NCBI RefSeq assembly: GCF_019578655.1
Contig: NC_063256.1
Span: 35,688,553 to 35,752,552 of the forward strand
DNA length: 64,000 nucleotides
Source: Ricinus communis
Lineage: Eukaryota; Streptophyta; Magnoliopsida; Malpighiales; Euphorbiaceae
Direction: 5' to 3'
Shown here in pieces: positions 61,498 to 64,000 of the stretch; positions within the stretch are counted from its first letter, which is position 1, and each line of letters opens with the position of its first letter. The translations under genes were made by a program, and so were the position numbers. The notes under the pieces were generated by a model, which saw only the letters and a list, made by a program, of their open reading frames with translations, was not told the DNA's origin and searched no databases.

Positions 61498-63355
61498 ATT
61501 TAATCTAGTTATTTCCAACGTAAATTTGGCCGTCCCAACCAAATTCTAATTTAGCCAAGCCAGAGCCAGTCCATACATACACCAATGGACAGCCAAACCT
61601 TAGCTAAGGTTAATGGAGGGTCCTTCTCCAAGGTTAATCTTTCGCTATGTGCCAGCTAACACCAATGGCTCTCTGAGACCTGCCATGTGGAAACTCCAGA
61701 AAACCCATATAAGATGTCACCCAGTCAAACAGTTACATAATTTAATAATAATTTATGTTTTAAATATAAAATTTCTCTTCTGCACTTTTTATTTTATTTT
61801 AGTAATTTTTATAAAAAAATTAAATATATCAAAATTAGATTGCATGTATATTTATTTCATCCTCAGTTGTGAATTAAATTATTATTATATATTACATATT
61901 TTATTCATTAAGTGATTATTATCAATGATTAATACAATAAATGATTTGTAACAAAATACATTTAACTTGATATTATCTTCTTAATTGATCTTAAAAAGAA
62001 ATTAAACAAAAGTGAAGGATTAAATTTTAAAAATTGAATTACATCTAATAATTCCTGCTGGTATAGTTAATGACAAGGCAACTCTAAGATGTATATTTTA
62101 TTTTCCTTTTGTAGGGGTATAATTGGCAACAAAGTTACCTAATTTGGAATTTAGTTTAATTTTCCACTAAGGTTGGACTTGAAACTTAACCTTTTCTTTG
62201 GCTGTTTTAAGAATTTAGATTCAGAAAGTTAAATAATCTTATAGAAAGAAAATGGTGAAAATGATATGTGGATTTAAAAACAAGTATGTATACTACTGTA
62301 AAATGGCTTCTTTTCTTACAACAAATTTCAGAACCAAAATAAAATAGAAAGAATTGGTAATTAACATATCTTATGGATGTGATTAATCAGCTCTTTTTAT
62401 TTTTTTTTTTAATTATTTTGTGATCATGAAAACAAGCTTTATATTTAACATTCAACTTGCACATGCTTTATATATAAAATATATGAATTGGCAGCCAAGT
62501 TCATGAGCCATAGTCCTACCTTACCACCAAAAAACCTACCATATGGGACCTCCAAGACACCACTCAAGGGCCTAATGAATATGTCCATTTATAGGTCGAG
62601 AATTCTCTGTAGACGAAGAGATGTCAAAATATGTGCCTTTACTAATATTAGAATATAAGGCTATTCTTTCTCAAAGTCAAATTTAGGTTTGCTCCGCCCA
62701 ACGTGTATCTTAACGAATGAACTATTATTTCTACAAATTAAATATAAATTTTACACATAATTATTTTATTCTTAATATTACTTTTATAAGTGTTAATTTT
62801 TTTTTTCTTTTAAAATCCCACAACCCTAATGGCGTAATAAGTCGAGTGAATGGTTATGAAAACGAACCATTAAAAGGTGACCAGGAGAAGTGAAAAATCA
62901 AGCCAACGGATGAAGAATTGGCTAGACCATAAGAGCCGTAGGAAAACCTTAGCAGGCCTTAAGGAAGATCCTGCAGCTCAAGAAAATAATGGCTAGAAAC
63001 AAGCCAAGAGGCTAATTCAGGAGCTAACATGAATAAAGAAAAGACTCAATTAGGTTACAGAAGGACTCGAGACATAATCGAGTAGCTGCTGCAGATATAA
63101 TACTGAATGTTATTTTACCAAATATCAGAAATGGAGAGAAAAGGTATAAGGAAGCATAGTGGTAAGAAGACAAAAGAGAAATACATTGTGTTCTAACAAG
63201 AGCCATTGCCACTTGTGAGAATCTCGTTTTCCGGGGGAAATAACATGGTTCCTTCATTTCTGTTTTGGTAAAGAAAATAGAGCAAAGCAACACATAATTA
63301 TCGCCTAATATCTTGCACTAATTCTAGGTATCAAGCAGCAAACAAAAGCCACAAC

Positions 63356-63362
<7 letters not shown>

Positions 63363-63404
<42 letters not shown>
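63363..63404. repeat. (AT)n microsatellite
   Basis: About 21 uninterrupted TA units in intergenic DNA. Confidence 0.97.
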
Positions 63405-63406
<2 letters not shown>

Positions 63407-63617
63407 CATAATGAAAGGAGAAAATGAAAGGATACAACAAAGGTGTTGGCCCATTTTTGGACGTTTCCTTCAGGAAAAATTAAATCATTAGGGAAGAGAC
63501 TATAAAGCATATTCATTCATGTCTCTTGGTTCTTATCAATTTGAATCATATTATGATAATGACTCAAAATATGAAAAAGAAAACCAATGTTGGAATGTTT
63601 TTAGATCACAATCTTGG

Positions 63618-63619
<2 letters not shown>

Positions 63620-63661
<42 letters not shown>
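63620..63661. repeat. (ATT)n microsatellite
   Basis: About 14 uninterrupted TAT/ATT units. The isoleucine run in the frame across it comes only from this repeat. Confidence 0.97.
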
Positions 63662-63662
<1 letters not shown>

Positions 63663-64000
63663 GGCGACGAAAGTTGAAGTTTTACACCGTGAGTTAAATA
63701 TCTATTTATTTAGTTATTAAAAGATATATCTATTTTAATGTATTAAAATACAGCTTATAGCTAATAGACTAGTAACTGATAAATTAAAAAATTTAATAAA
63801 TTTTTATTAATGTTAGTATATTGAACAACAATTCAAGCTGTAATTTATTTTATTATATTATTTAAATAGTATAAATTAATAAAAATAGCTTGTAATAATT
63901 AACAATAATATTATAGTTAATTTTATTTTACTCAATTGAATCTATTATTATAATATTTATAAAACTTATATCAAAAGAATGGATTAAATTTCCACTAATA

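Larger units (their letters stand above)
61498..64000. other. Intergenic to the end of the window
   Basis: No gene recognised. 61560-61740 is less AT-rich than its surroundings, and I could not identify it. The reading frames near 63024-63293 and 63526-63720 are compositional. Microsatellites lie at 63363-63404 and 63620-63661. Confidence 0.4.

Noticed and set aside
63024..63720. Frames near the right end of the window
   Set aside because: Low-complexity and AT-driven; one is only the (ATT)n repeat read as isoleucines.
1..64000. CRISPR arrays, operons, ribosome binding sites, prokaryotic origins
   Set aside because: The DNA is clearly eukaryotic nuclear; the repeats seen are transposons and microsatellites, without regular repeat-spacer structure.

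Overview
This is AT-rich nuclear DNA of a flowering plant, almost certainly a eudicot. The evidence is many-exon genes with GT-AG introns, proteins of plant type (L-type lectin receptor kinase, plastid-targeted proteins, a QALGGH zinc finger), long AT-rich intergenic DNA, and plant-type copia, gypsy, hAT, Mutator-like and L1-type LINE remnants. I cannot name the species from sequence alone. A rosid would fit, but that is only an impression.

Layout. 1-5.7 kb: 3' part of a decayed Ty1/copia element, whose 3' LTR plus about 1 kb of flank is duplicated in tandem. 7.5-9.5 kb: an intact intronless lectin receptor kinase (+). 10.7-15.6 kb: a nest of dead elements (two short hAT-type elements, a gypsy pol fragment, a truncated lectin-kinase pseudogene split by a probable solo LTR, and a longer hAT-like element). 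15.9-17.6 kb: COQ4, ubiquinone biosynthesis (-). 18.9-19.5 kb: a second, internally deleted copy of the hAT-like element. 20.5-24.1 kb: a 14-exon plastid sugar transporter of the pSuT / D-xylose-proton symporter-like 3 type (-). 26.5-33.6 kb: TFIIA large subunit, 11 exons (-). 34.0-34.9 kb: a Mutator-like fold-back element. 35.3-40.6 kb: a degenerate LINE (-) with a triplicated 3' end and a nested solo LTR. 42.8-49.0 kb: an SRRM1/SRm160-like PWI plus RS-domain splicing factor, 14 exons (+). 52.0-54.5 kb: pTAC16-like plastid nucleoid protein, 5 exons (+). 57.6-58.2 kb: a single-finger C2H2 repressor of the TAC1/SUPERMAN class (-). 59.4-61.5 kb: a Mutator-like TIR element followed by a partial tandem copy. 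The remainder is AT-rich intergenic DNA and microsatellites.

The genes are ordinary, independently transcribed plant genes and do not form a pathway or cluster. COQ4 acts in mitochondria, the transporter and pTAC16 in plastids, TFIIA-L, SRRM1 and the zinc finger in the nucleus, and the lectin kinase at the plasma membrane. I reconstructed exon structures by hand: every predicted junction keeps the reading frame and the summed lengths are divisible by three (COQ4 230 aa, transporter 551 aa, TFIIA-L 407 aa, SRRM1-like 938 aa, pTAC16-like 513 aa).

I found no sign of a novel multi-gene system. The most informative observations concern genome dynamics: a microhomology-bounded 1.3-kb tandem duplication at an LTR, a solo LTR whose removal exactly restores a kinase reading frame, a LINE with three tandem copies of its 3' end, and several elements with readable target-site duplications. 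A GC-AG intron and a NAGNAG acceptor are small gene-structure points.
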